From Microbacterium sp. (GTDB lineage: Bacteria; Actinomycetota; Actinomycetes; Actinomycetales; Microbacteriaceae), in NCBI RefSeq assembly GCF_031180975.1, contig NZ_JAPSLI010000006.1, forward strand, positions 1 to 64,000: DNA of 64,000 nt. Direction: 5' to 3'. The notes beneath the pieces were generated by a model, which saw only the letters and a list, made by a program, of their open reading frames with translations, was not told where the DNA came from and searched no databases. The translations under genes and the position numbers were made by a program. Positions 27,196 through 36,920 of the stretch are shown piece after piece; position 1 is the stretch's first letter; every line of letters starts with the position of its first letter.

Positions 27196-28686
27196 GTGAT
27201 CATCGCGCACGACCTCGGCACGACCGGCAACAAGGCGTCTCTGCACGACGACGACGGCCACCTGCTGGCATCCGTCACGGTCCCATATCCGGCGCGGTTC
27301 GCCGACGGCGGTGTCGCCGAGCAGAACCCGCAGGACTGGTGGGGTGCCGTGGTCGCCGCCACCCGTGACCTCGTCGCGCGCACCGCCACGGACCCGGCCA
27401 CGGTGACCGGTCTGGTCGTGAGCGGCCAGATGATGGGCGCGGTGCTGCTGGATGCCGACGGGCAGCCCGTCCGGCCCGCGATCATCTGGGCCGACACCCG
27501 CTCCGGCGCGCAGCAGCGCGAGCTCGAACAGGCGCTGGGCGCCGAGCACGCCTACCGGGTGCTCGGGCACCGGCTGAACCCCACCTACTCGGTCGAGAAG
27601 ATCATGTGGGTGCGCGACAACGAACCGGAGGTGTGGACGCGCGTGCGCCGCGTCTGCGTCGCGAAGGACTTCATCGTGCTCCGCCTCACCGGACGCCTCG
27701 CCACCGACCGCTCCGACGCCTCCGGCACCAACGCGTACGACCAGCAGGCCGGCACGTGGTCGCCCGAGGTGCTCGAGGCCGCCCGTCTCGACCCCGCACT
27801 GTTCCCCGAGATCCTCGAGTCGACCGCGATCGCCGGCACGCTGACGGATGCCGCCGCCGAGGCCCTCGGCCTGCCGGCATCCGTCCCGGTGGTGATGGGC
27901 GGGGGCGACGGCCCGCTCGCCGCTGTCGGCTCCGGCGTCGTCGCCCCGGAGGACGGCGCGTACGTCTGCCTCGGCACGAGCTCGTGGATCTCGTTCGCCG
28001 CCGACTCACCGCTGCACGACCCGGGGATGCGGACGTTCACGTTCAACAACGTGGTGCCGGGGTCGTTCGTCCCGACCGCGACCATGCAGGCGGGCGGCGC
28101 GTCGGTGCAGTGGATCGCCGAAGCGCTCTCCCCCGACCCGTCCCGCCCGGAGACCGGGCGGCTCACCGCCGAGGCCGCGGACGACGTCGACACCGAGGAC
28201 CTGTACTTCCTGCCCTACCTGCTCGGCGAGCGCGCCCCGCTGTGGGACCCGGACGCCCGCGGCGCCTTCGTCGGCATCGGCCGACACCACACCCGCGCCC
28301 ACCTGGTCCGCGCGGTGCTGGAGGGCACCGCGTTCAACCTGCTCACCTGCATCCAGGCGTTCCGCGAGTCCGGCGCCGTCATCGACCGCATCGACGCGGT
28401 CGGCGGCGGGGCGCAGAGCGACGCCTACCTGTCTGTGCTCGCCGACGTGTGGGGCGTGCCGGTGCGCCGCCGCACCGTCGTCGAGGAGGCCAACAGCCTC
28501 GGCGCCGCCGTCACCGGCGCGGTCGGACTGGGGCTGGCGGACTTCTCCGCCGCCCGCGCGCTCAGCGAGGTGACCGCCGAGTTCCTCCCGGATGCCGGCC
28601 GCCACGCGGTCTACGCCGAGCGGCACGCCCGGTTCACCGACGCCTACACGGCCCTGAGGCCGTGGTTCGCGGGGAGGCCGCACTGA
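27196..28686 (+). CDS. xylB: FGGY-family carbohydrate kinase (xylulokinase-like)
   Basis: A 496-residue FGGY kinase with the phosphate-1 loop AHDLGTTGNKASL at the N-terminus, catalytic-base region MGGGDGPLAAVGSG (about 235), LPYLLGERAPLWDPDARGAFVGI, and the second FGGY signature with VGGGAQSDAYLSVLADVWGVPV near 397. Closest in pattern to xylulokinases, which phosphorylate C5 of a ketopentose. GTG 27196 has only a weak ribosome site; the promoter TATACT lies 40 nt upstream. It heads a five-gene operon to 31877. The partner genes are not those of standard xylose use, so the true sugar may differ. Confidence 0.82.
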   Translation: MIIAHDLGTTGNKASLHDDDGHLLASVTVPYPARFADGGVAEQNPQDWWGAVVAATRDLVARTATDPATVTGLVVSGQMMGAVLLDADGQPVRPAIIWADTRSGAQQRELEQALGAEHAYRVLGHRLNPTYSVEKIMWVRDNEPEVWTRVRRVCVAKDFIVLRLTGRLATDRSDASGTNAYDQQAGTWSPEVLEAARLDPALFPEILESTAIAGTLTDAAAEALGLPASVPVVMGGGDGPLAAVGSGVVAPEDGAYVCLGTSSWISFAADSPLHDPGMRTFTFNNVVPGSFVPTATMQAGGASVQWIAEALSPDPSRPETGRLTAEAADDVDTEDLYFLPYLLGERAPLWDPDARGAFVGIGRHHTRAHLVRAVLEGTAFNLLTCIQAFRESGAVIDRIDAVGGGAQSDAYLSVLADVWGVPVRRRTVVEEANSLGAAVTGAVGLGLADFSAARALSEVTAEFLPDAGRHAVYAERHARFTDAYTALRPWFAGRPH

Positions 28687-29636
28687 TGGGCACGATCCTC
28701 GTCACCAGCCGCTCCTTCTCGGACGGCGACCTCGACCTCGTCGCCCGCGCCACCGCCGCCGGGCACCGCATCATGCGCGGGCCGGCGCACCACGACCTCG
28801 GCGAGCTGCGCGCCCTGCTGCATGGCACGGATGCCTGGATCGCCGGCACCGGGCCGATCACCGACGCGCACCTCGCGGCCGCCCCGAAGCTGAAGATCAT
28901 CGCCCGCTACGGGGTGGGCACCGAGTCCGTCGACCTCGCGGCCGCCGCCGCACGCGGCATCCCGGTGACCAACACTCCCGGCGCCAACGCGGATGCCGTC
29001 GCCGACCACGCCGTCGGACTCACGCTCGCGGCGCTGCGGTTCATCACCGACGGCGACCGCCGCGTGCGCGACGGCGACTGGGCCGTGCGCCGCGGACGCG
29101 AGCTCGGCGCCGCCACCGTCGGCATCGTCGGCTTCGGGCGCATCGGTCAAGGGGTCGCGCGGCGGTTGAGCGGCTTCGGTGCCCGCATCCTCGCCGCCGA
29201 CCCGTATCTGCCCGACGAGGCCGTGCGCGCCGCCGGTGCCGAGCCGACCGACCTCGACGAGCTGTTCCGCACCGCCGACGTCATCACCCTGCACGCACCC
29301 GGTGGGCAGCGCCTCGTCGACGCCGACCGCGTCTCCGGCATCCGCTCCGGCACGGTGCTGGTGAACACCGCCCGCGCCGACCTGATCGACGAGCTCGAGG
29401 TGGCCGGGGCGCTGCGCGACGGCATCCTGTCGGCGTACGCGGCCGACACCCTCGAGGGTGACACGGCGGCGTCCGCCAGCCCCCTGCTGGCCGCCGACCT
29501 CGCGGACCGGGTGATCGTCACCCCGCACCTGGGTGCGCAGACCACGCAGGCTGTCGACAACATGGGCCGGATGTCGCTCGACGACGTCATCGCCGTGCTC
29601 GGCGGAAACGAGCCCGCCCACCCCGTCATCCGCTGA
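28686..29636 (+). CDS. D-isomer 2-hydroxyacid dehydrogenase (phosphoglycerate-dehydrogenase-like)
   Basis: A 316-residue NAD-dependent 2-hydroxyacid dehydrogenase. It has the NAD motif GIVGFGRIGQG near 146, catalytic Arg in NTARADLIDE, acidic DTLEGD, and catalytic His in TPHLGAQTTQ. It lacks the ACT tail of housekeeping SerA, so it is a catabolic paralogue, probably acting on a sugar acid or its phosphate. The start overlaps the kinase stop (TGATG). Confidence 0.88.
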   Translation: MGTILVTSRSFSDGDLDLVARATAAGHRIMRGPAHHDLGELRALLHGTDAWIAGTGPITDAHLAAAPKLKIIARYGVGTESVDLAAAAARGIPVTNTPGANADAVADHAVGLTLAALRFITDGDRRVRDGDWAVRRGRELGAATVGIVGFGRIGQGVARRLSGFGARILAADPYLPDEAVRAAGAEPTDLDELFRTADVITLHAPGGQRLVDADRVSGIRSGTVLVNTARADLIDELEVAGALRDGILSAYAADTLEGDTAASASPLLAADLADRVIVTPHLGAQTTQAVDNMGRMSLDDVIAVLGGNEPAHPVIR

Positions 29637-29652
29637 TGCCGCAAGGAGAGTC

Positions 29653-30615
29653 ATGACCACCACCCCCGCCGCCTCCGAGTCGCCCGCCGACGCCTCGCCG
29701 GCCGCCGATTACATGGGCTTCGTGGGCGTCACCACGGCCTCGTCGTCGATCATGAAGGTCTTCCCGCTGTGGGCCGACATCCTCGGCCTGCCCACACGCA
29801 CCCTGATCGGGCACGACCTGCCCATGGACGCCGACCCCGCTCGGTACCGGGCGATGGTCGAGCAGATCCGCGACGACCCGCACCACCGCGGCGCACTGGT
29901 CACCACGCACAAGATGAACGTGTACGCGGCGGCATCCGACCTGTTCGACGAGCTCGACCCGTTCGCGGTGTCGTGCTCGGAGATCTCCAGCATCTCCAAG
30001 CGCGGCTCGCAGCTGATCGGCCGCGCCAAGGACCCGATCACGGTCGACCTGGCACTGAACGACTTCCTGCCCGTCGACCACTTCGCGGCCACCGGTGCGG
30101 AGGTGGTGATCCTCGGTGCGGGCGGATCGGGCACCGCGCTGAGCTGGGCGCTGGCCGAGCGCGCCGACGCCCCCGCCCGCGTCACCGTGACCGCCCGCAC
30201 CCAGGACAAGCTCGACCACCTGCGCGAGGTGCACCGCCAGCACGGCACTGACGAAGGCCTGATCCGGTACGTCGTCACCGAGACGCCGGAGCAGGCGGAT
30301 GCCGTCGTCGCGGCCGCCCCGGCCGGATCGGTGATCGCGAACGCGACGGGTCTCGGCAAGGACCGGCCCGGCTCGCCGCTCACCGACGCGGTGGTCTTCC
30401 CCGAACGCGCCTGGGCGTGGGAGTTCAACTACCGGGGGTCGCTGGAGTTCCTGCACCAGGCCGTCGCGCAGCAGGACGCCAGGAACCTGCAGATCGTCGA
30501 CGGTTGGCGCTACTTCATCCACGGCTGGTCGCAGGTCGTCGCCGACGTGTTCGAGCTGACGCTCACCCCGTCCGTCGTCGAGGAACTCGCCGCCGCCGCG
30601 GAGTCGGTGCGTTGA
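29653..30615 (+). CDS. Shikimate-dehydrogenase-like protein
   Basis: A 320-residue protein with the AroE two-domain plan: an N-terminal substrate domain with ALVTTHKMNV (Lys87, equivalent to the AroE catalytic Lys) and a C-terminal NAD(P) domain with ILGAGGSGTA near 157. The AroE-typical cGAVNT segment is replaced by FAVSCSEISSI and about 25 extra N-terminal residues precede the domain, so it is probably not biosynthetic shikimate dehydrogenase. An oxidoreductase acting on a polyol acid is inferred. GGAGAG ribosome site directly before ATG 29653. Confidence 0.78.
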   Translation: MTTTPAASESPADASPAADYMGFVGVTTASSSIMKVFPLWADILGLPTRTLIGHDLPMDADPARYRAMVEQIRDDPHHRGALVTTHKMNVYAAASDLFDELDPFAVSCSEISSISKRGSQLIGRAKDPITVDLALNDFLPVDHFAATGAEVVILGAGGSGTALSWALAERADAPARVTVTARTQDKLDHLREVHRQHGTDEGLIRYVVTETPEQADAVVAAAPAGSVIANATGLGKDRPGSPLTDAVVFPERAWAWEFNYRGSLEFLHQAVAQQDARNLQIVDGWRYFIHGWSQVVADVFELTLTPSVVEELAAAAESVR

Positions 30616-31571
30616 TGAGCGCGGTTCGCACCGTCCTCGGCGACATCGACCCGGCGCAGCTGGGCCGCGTGAACTACCACGAGCACCTGTTCCAGATCTC
30701 GCCGCTGCTCGCCGGTGACGAGCTGAACGACGAGCGGGCATCCGGCGAGGAGGCCGCGCTGCTCAAGGCGAGCGGTTTCGACACGATGGTCGACGCCACC
30801 CCGCTCGGCCTCGGCCGAGACCCGGAGGCCGTGGCGAGGATCAGTGCTGCCACCGGTCTCGCCGTCGTCGCCACCACCGGGCGGCACCGCGAGGCGCACT
30901 ACGCCGCGGACCACCGCACCCGATCCTGGGACGCCGCCGAGCTCGCCGAGCTGTTCATCTCCGACGTGGAGGGCGGGATGCCGGCATCCGACGACACGCC
31001 GGAGGGGCCGCGGGCGCTCGCCCCCGACGGGTCGCCTGTGCGCGCCGGGATGCTGAAGGGCGGCGTCGACTACTGGCGGATCAGCCCGTTCGAGCGGACC
31101 ACGCTGGTCGCCCTCGCCGCCGCGCACCGGGCGACGGGCGCACCGATCATGGTGCACCTGGAGTTCTGCACGGCCGCGCACGAGGTGCTGGATCTGCTCG
31201 CCGCCGAAGGCGTGGCATCCGATCGCGTCGTGCTGGCGCACGCCGATCGCGACCCGGATGCCGGGCTGCACGCCTCCCTCGCCGAACGCGGCGCGTACCT
31301 CGGCTACGACGGGTTCGCGCGGCAGCGCACCCGGTCGGATGCCGAGTTGCTCGCCCTCACCGCCGCGGTCGTCGAAGCGGGAGCCGCCGAGCGCATCGTG
31401 CTCGGCGGCGACGTCGCCCGGCGCACCCGCTACATCGCCTACGGCGGGATGCCGGGCCTCGGCTACCTCGGCGAGCGCTACCTGCCGCGGTTGCGTGCGC
31501 TGATCGGCGACGACGCCGTCGACCGGATGCTGGTCGACAATCCCGCGCGCCTGCTCACCCTCTCGGATTAG
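30615..31571 (+). CDS. Phosphotriesterase-family metal hydrolase (probable lactonase)
   Basis: A 318-residue amidohydrolase-superfamily protein. It has the HxH motif in NYHEHL (His22, His24), a HLEF segment in place of later ligands, VLAHADRDPDAG and LGGDVAR near the end with the last Asp ligand. Phosphotriesterase-homology proteins in sugar operons often hydrolyse (phospho)lactones. In this operon a sugar-lactone step between dehydrogenase and acid use would fit; that is inference. TGATG overlap with the preceding gene. Confidence 0.82.
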   Translation: MSAVRTVLGDIDPAQLGRVNYHEHLFQISPLLAGDELNDERASGEEAALLKASGFDTMVDATPLGLGRDPEAVARISAATGLAVVATTGRHREAHYAADHRTRSWDAAELAELFISDVEGGMPASDDTPEGPRALAPDGSPVRAGMLKGGVDYWRISPFERTTLVALAAAHRATGAPIMVHLEFCTAAHEVLDLLAAEGVASDRVVLAHADRDPDAGLHASLAERGAYLGYDGFARQRTRSDAELLALTAAVVEAGAAERIVLGGDVARRTRYIAYGGMPGLGYLGERYLPRLRALIGDDAVDRMLVDNPARLLTLSD

Positions 31572-31579
31572 GAGCCCCG

Positions 31580-31877
31580 ATGCCACAGCCGACCATCCTG
31601 CACGCCACGTTCACCGCTCGCCCTGGCGAGGCAGATCGCGTCGCCCCCCCTGCTGCGCGATTTCGCGGATGCCGTGCGCGCCGAGCCCGGCTGCGTCGTC
31701 TTCGACGCCACGCGCCTGGTCGAGGACGACCACCGGTTCTTCGTGTACGAGGTGTACGTCGATGAGGCCGCGTTCCAGGCGCACCTCGCCAACCCGGCGG
31801 GCGGTCCGTTCAACGCGGCCCTGCAGCAGCTGATCGTCGAGCCCGCCTCGCAGCTGACGTTCCTCAGGCGGATCTGA
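31580..31877 (+). pseudogene. Antibiotic-biosynthesis-monooxygenase (ABM) domain protein, frameshifted
   Basis: The gene begins MPQPTILHATFTARPGEADRV and, in another frame, ends DAVRAEPGCVVFDATRL...LTFLRRI. The two halves join into one 98-residue ABM/YgiN-like domain if the C7 tract at 31644-31650 is read as C6, giving RVAPLLRDFADAVRAEPG. As written the frame breaks after about 23 codons. It is either a sequencing error, a real inactivation, or a slippage-prone tract. It is the last gene of the kinase operon, 9 nt after the phosphotriesterase gene. Confidence 0.8.
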
Positions 31878-31892
31878 GGCCAGGTTCCGTTC

Positions 31893-31990
31893 CGGTCGCA
31901 GAAACCGCCGGAATCCCAGCATCCCGGCATCCTACGGTCTCAAAACCTGCCGGAATCCCGGCGGGAAAGCGGCCCTTTCCGCGACCTGAG
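31893..31990. repeat. Repeat family B, composite copy
   Basis: Begins CGGTCGCAGAAACCGCC and ends CCGCGACCTGAGCG, with an inner part rich in CGGCATCC and CCGGAATCCC. It lies in the gap between the convergent ABM gene and sugar-binding protein gene. Confidence 0.7.
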
Positions 31991-32009
31991 CGCCGGCCGC
32001 AGACGGAAA

Positions 32010-32037
32010 GGGCCCCTCGCCCGAAGGTGAGGGGCCC
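32010..32037. terminator. Terminator hairpin between convergent operons
   Basis: A 9-bp stem (GGGCCCCTC/GAGGGGCCC) extended by three further pairs (GCC/GGT) around a CGAA tetraloop. It sits 18 nt after the minus-strand binding-protein gene end (32056). Confidence 0.8.
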
Positions 32038-32055
32038 CGACCGCTGGAAAGCGGG

Positions 32056-33063
32056 TCACTGGTAGAGGACCTCGGCGATCTCCGGGTCGTCGATGTTGTT
32101 CTTGTCGTACCAGTACGAACCGGTGTCGTAGAACTCCTCGACCTCTTCACCGTTGGCGGCGTCGTAGGCGGCCTGCACGACCTGCTCGCCGATGCCGATC
32201 GGGTCCTGGGTGATCGCGCCGGCCATGGTGCCGTCCTTGATCGCGTTGATCTGCGCAGCGCCCGAGTCGAAGCCGATGATGGTCAGCTTGCCCTTCTCGA
32301 GGCCGAGCTCGTTCACGGCGTTGACGACACCGATGGCCGAGCCCTCGTTGGTGCCGTAGATGCCCTTGAGGTTCGGGTGGGCGGCGATCATCGCCTTGGC
32401 GATGTCCGCGGACTTCAGGTGGTCGCCGTCACCGTACTGGATGTCGACGATCTCGATGTCCGGGAAGTCGGCCTCCATCTTCTCGACGAAGCCGTCGCGG
32501 CGCTCGACACCGGTCGAGTTGATCTGCGAGTGGCCGACGATCGCGATCTCGCCCTTGCCGCCGATCAGCTCGGCCATGTGCTCTGCGGCGAGCGCGCCGG
32601 CCTTCTTGCTGTCGGTGGCGGCCAGGCTCAGTCCGACGTCGCCGTTGCACGGGGCGTCGAAGTACACCACGGGGATGTCCTGCGACTTCGCGCGCTCCAG
32701 CGGCGCCACGCACGCCTCGGGGTCGAGGGCCGCGTACGCGATGGCGTCCGGGTTCTTGTCGATCGCCGCGGTGAGCATGTCGAGCTGCTGGGTGACCTCG
32801 GTCTCGGCGGCGGGGCCCTCGAACGTGATCCTCACGCCCAGCTCCTCGGCCTTCTGCTCGGCGCCCTTCTTGACCGCCTGCCAGAACTGGTGCTGGAAGC
32901 CCTTCGAGACCATGGCGATGTACATCTCGCCGTCGCCCGAGCCGCCGCCGTCTCCGCCTGCGCCGCCGCCCTCTTCGATGACACCACCGCCGCCACAGCC
33001 CGCGAGGGCGAGTGCGGAGGCTGCGACCAGCGCCGCGAATGCGGTCTTCCTGCCGAATTTCAT
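32056..33063 (-). CDS. Sugar ABC transporter substrate-binding lipoprotein (RbsB type)
   Basis: A 335-residue periplasmic-binding-protein type 1 sugar receptor. The signal ends in lipobox LAGC (Cys23) followed by a Gly-rich linker. The mature part has MVSKGFQHQFWQAVKKGAEQKAEELG, the hinge residues around DAIAYAALDPEACVAPL, and GFDSGAAQINAIKDGTMAGAITQDP. This pattern fits ribose/aldose binding proteins. It is the last gene of an importer operon (ATPase, permease, binding protein); the 140-nt gap before it holds no gene. By position it may bind L-fucose or the sugar of the kinase operon. Confidence 0.92.
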   Translation of the reverse strand: MKFGRKTAFAALVAASALALAGCGGGGVIEEGGGAGGDGGGSGDGEMYIAMVSKGFQHQFWQAVKKGAEQKAEELGVRITFEGPAAETEVTQQLDMLTAAIDKNPDAIAYAALDPEACVAPLERAKSQDIPVVYFDAPCNGDVGLSLAATDSKKAGALAAEHMAELIGGKGEIAIVGHSQINSTGVERRDGFVEKMEADFPDIEIVDIQYGDGDHLKSADIAKAMIAAHPNLKGIYGTNEGSAIGVVNAVNELGLEKGKLTIIGFDSGAAQINAIKDGTMAGAITQDPIGIGEQVVQAAYDAANGEEVEEFYDTGSYWYDKNNIDDPEIAEVLYQ

Positions 33064-33203
33064 GAGAACTCCATTGATCTGTGTGTCCGGCTCCGCAGCC
33101 GGGTGGGGGACATTCCGGTGTGTGCCAGTGCGGATCGCTCCGCGGTTTCGGCCAGGGCCGATCGGATGGCGTCAGGCACGGGTGTTCGGCGCCATCCGAA
33201 CCC

Positions 33204-34231
33204 TCAGGTGCGCTGCCTGTTGCGCAGCGAGTCGAAGAATACGGCGAGCAGCACGACGATGCCGACCACGATGTTCTGCCACTCGGTCTGGATCGACATG
33301 ATCCGCAGGCCGTTCACCAGCACGCTCATGATCAGCGCGCCGATGACGGTGCCGAGGATCGATCCGCGGCCCCCCAGCAGCGAGGTGCCGCCGATGATGA
33401 CCGCGGCGATCGCCTGCAGCTCGTAGCCCATGCCGATCTGCGGCTGAGCCGAGTCGAGCCGGGAGGCGATCACCACACCGGCGATGCCGGTGAAGGCGCC
33501 CGCGAACATGTAGATGAGGATCGTCCAGCGGCGGGTGTTGACGCCCGACAGCCGCGCGGCCTCCTCGTTCGACCCGATCGCGTAGGTGTAGCGGCCCAGG
33601 AGCGTCTTGTTCAGCACGACGTACCCGAGGATCGCCAGCACGGCCGTGATGAGGACGGCGTTCGGGATGCCGGGGATGATGACGCCCAGTGCGATGCGCT
33701 TGAAGTCCGGAGCGGACGTGGAGAAGTAGATCGGCGCGACGCCCGAGATCACCAGCGCCAGACCACCCGCGATCATCATCATCGCCAGGGTGGCGATGAA
33801 CGGGGGCAGCCGCAGGAACGTGATGTTCACGCCGTTGACGAGCCCCATCAGCACACCGGTCAGGATGCCGCCGATCACGCCCACGACGATGGGCAGGCCC
33901 ATATTCGTGATGAACACACCCGTCATCACCGCGCACAGCGCCATGCCGGTGCCGATGGACAGGTCGATGCCGCCGGTGATGATCACGAAGGTCGTGCCGA
34001 GGGCGAGGATGCCGATCACCGCGGTGGACAGCAGCACCGAGGCGATGTTGCTGAACGTGAAGAAGCTGGGGCTGGCGATCGAGAAGAAGATCACCAGCAC
34101 GACGAGGGTGCCGAACGCCAGCGACTGCTGCAGCTGGCGCTTCAGGAACCCCGCGACGTCGCGCTTGTCGGTGTTCTCGTTGACGGCCTGCTGGATGACG
34201 GTCGTCGTCGAGCCGGAATTCTGTGGGGTGC

Positions 34232-34235
<4 letters not shown>
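33204..34235 (-). CDS. Sugar ABC transporter permease (RbsC type)
   Basis: A 343-residue permease of the ribose/xylose type with about 8-10 spans. Family marks are ITGGIDLSIGTGMALCAVMTG, GLVNGVNITFLRLPPFIATLAMMM, IGSNEEAARLSGVN (the ATPase-coupling loop) and AAVIIGGTSLLGGRGSILGTVIGALI. ATG 34235 has GGGGAGGAAGAAGA upstream and overlaps the ATPase stop (ATGA). Confidence 0.93.
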
Positions 34236-35737
<1,502 letters not shown>

Positions 35738-35927
35738 GGTCGCACCTGCTCCCTTGAAGGTCGTTCTGCGTCGGACGCCACGGGCGTGGAATCCATTTCA
35801 AACATCGGATCAATATTGCGCCCGCATCGCCGTCGACGCAAGTTGTATCTAAATGTATCTAAGCTGACGGCGTCGGGGAAGGCCTGTAATAACATCTTGG
35901 TCACAGCTCTGCTCGCGGCCGCTCGCC
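35738..35927. promoter_or_regulatory. Upstream region of the RbsABC-type operon with two operator types
   Basis: ACATCGGATCA at 35802-35812 matches the FadR-linked motif (40685, 44733). GCCTGTAATAACATCT at 35882-35897 matches 12 of 16 positions of the ACCTGTAATTACAGGT class. Between them TTGTATCTAAATGTATCTAA is a tandem A/T-rich repeat that can hold the minus-strand -10. No gene lies here. Confidence 0.5.
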
Positions 35928-36797
35928 TCAGTGCAGCCGGATCGAGTTCACGGCCACGAGCTTGTCGCGGATGAAGCGGTTCGCGTGCGCGCCGAGCTCG
36001 TCGTTGTCGGTCCACAGGTTGCGCCAGATGCCCAGCATCCGGCTGAGGTCGGGCGCGACGACGGCCGACGAGAACGACTCGAAGACGATCGGGCCGTCGT
36101 AGCCGATCCGCCCGAGCGCCTTGAAGAACGTGTCGAAGTCGACCGACCCGGTGCCCAGGTAGCCGCGATGACTCTCGCCGATGTGCACATAGCGCAGGCG
36201 CGGTTCGGCATCGAGCACGGGCCCGATCATGTCGGACTCCTCGATGTTCATGTGGTACGTGTCCAGGTGCACACCGAGGTTGGGCCGGTCGACCTCGGAG
36301 AGGTACGCCATCGCCTGACGTGCCGTGTTCAGCACGTTCGTCTCGTAGCGGTTGACCACCTCGACGGAGACCTGCACGCCGCGCTCGGCGGCGTGATCGG
36401 CCACCCGGCCGATGACGCGTCGGCTGCTCTCCAGGCCCGCCCGCGTCACCGGCTCCATGTACTTCTTCATGGCGGAGTAGATCACGCCGCAGAAGTGGGT
36501 GCCGCCCATGTCTGCGAGCACGTCGACGGCTCGGATCAGCAGTGCCTCGCCGGCCCCGACCACCGACGGGTCGGCGCTGGTGATGTCGGTCGCCTCCGAC
36601 AGGCCGAGGGAGGCGCTGACGGCGAGGCCGCTCGCTTCGAGAGCGCGGACGGCCGCCTGCGTGTCGAAGGAGAACGGGTCCATGAGGGGGAACTCGATGA
36701 GATCGAAGCCGGCCGCAGCGGTCTTGTCGACCGCGAGGCCGATCCCGTCGGCGTCGAACCGGCCCGTCCATACCAGACCGTGGCATCCGATGTTCAT
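35928..36797 (-). CDS. Sugar phosphate isomerase/epimerase (ketose 3-epimerase-like TIM barrel)
   Basis: A 289-residue xylose-isomerase-like TIM barrel resembling D-tagatose/D-allulose 3-epimerases. Expected metal and acid residues appear in SVEVVNRYE, HLDTYHMNIEE, HIGESHRG and IVFESFSS. It would epimerise a ketose at C3, or isomerise a related sugar. ATG 36797 follows GAAGGAGCTCAC. It is divergent from the LacI regulator and stands alone between regulator and importer operon. Confidence 0.87.
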   Translation of the reverse strand: MNIGCHGLVWTGRFDADGIGLAVDKTAAAGFDLIEFPLMDPFSFDTQAAVRALEASGLAVSASLGLSEATDITSADPSVVGAGEALLIRAVDVLADMGGTHFCGVIYSAMKKYMEPVTRAGLESSRRVIGRVADHAAERGVQVSVEVVNRYETNVLNTARQAMAYLSEVDRPNLGVHLDTYHMNIEESDMIGPVLDAEPRLRYVHIGESHRGYLGTGSVDFDTFFKALGRIGYDGPIVFESFSSAVVAPDLSRMLGIWRNLWTDNDELGAHANRFIRDKLVAVNSIRLH

Positions 36798-36828
36798 GTG
36801 AGCTCCTTCGCTGCCGTCCGCACCGCAC

Positions 36829-36887
36829 TTGGCACGTTCCAATTCGGTGTGTCGACGACATTACGCACCGCACTTGCAACGTGTCAA
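36829..36887. promoter_or_regulatory. Two LacI-type operators in the epimerase/LacI divergent gap
   Basis: TTGGCACGTTCCAA (36829-36842) and TTGCAACGTGTCAA (36874-36887) are ACGT-centred imperfect palindromes, each preceded by GCACCGCAC. They flank the start region of both divergent genes. TATGGT (36894-36899) is a possible -10 for the LacI gene. Assignment to the adjacent LacI protein is inferred. Confidence 0.55.
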
Positions 36888-36920
36888 TCCCTCGCTATGG
36901 TTGACCTGGGAGGTGGCGTC

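Noticed and set aside
36895..36920. ATG at 36895 as start of the LacI gene
   Set aside because: It lies in the TATGGT promoter-like sequence and lacks a ribosome site, while ATG 36921 has GGGAGG and begins right before the HTH.
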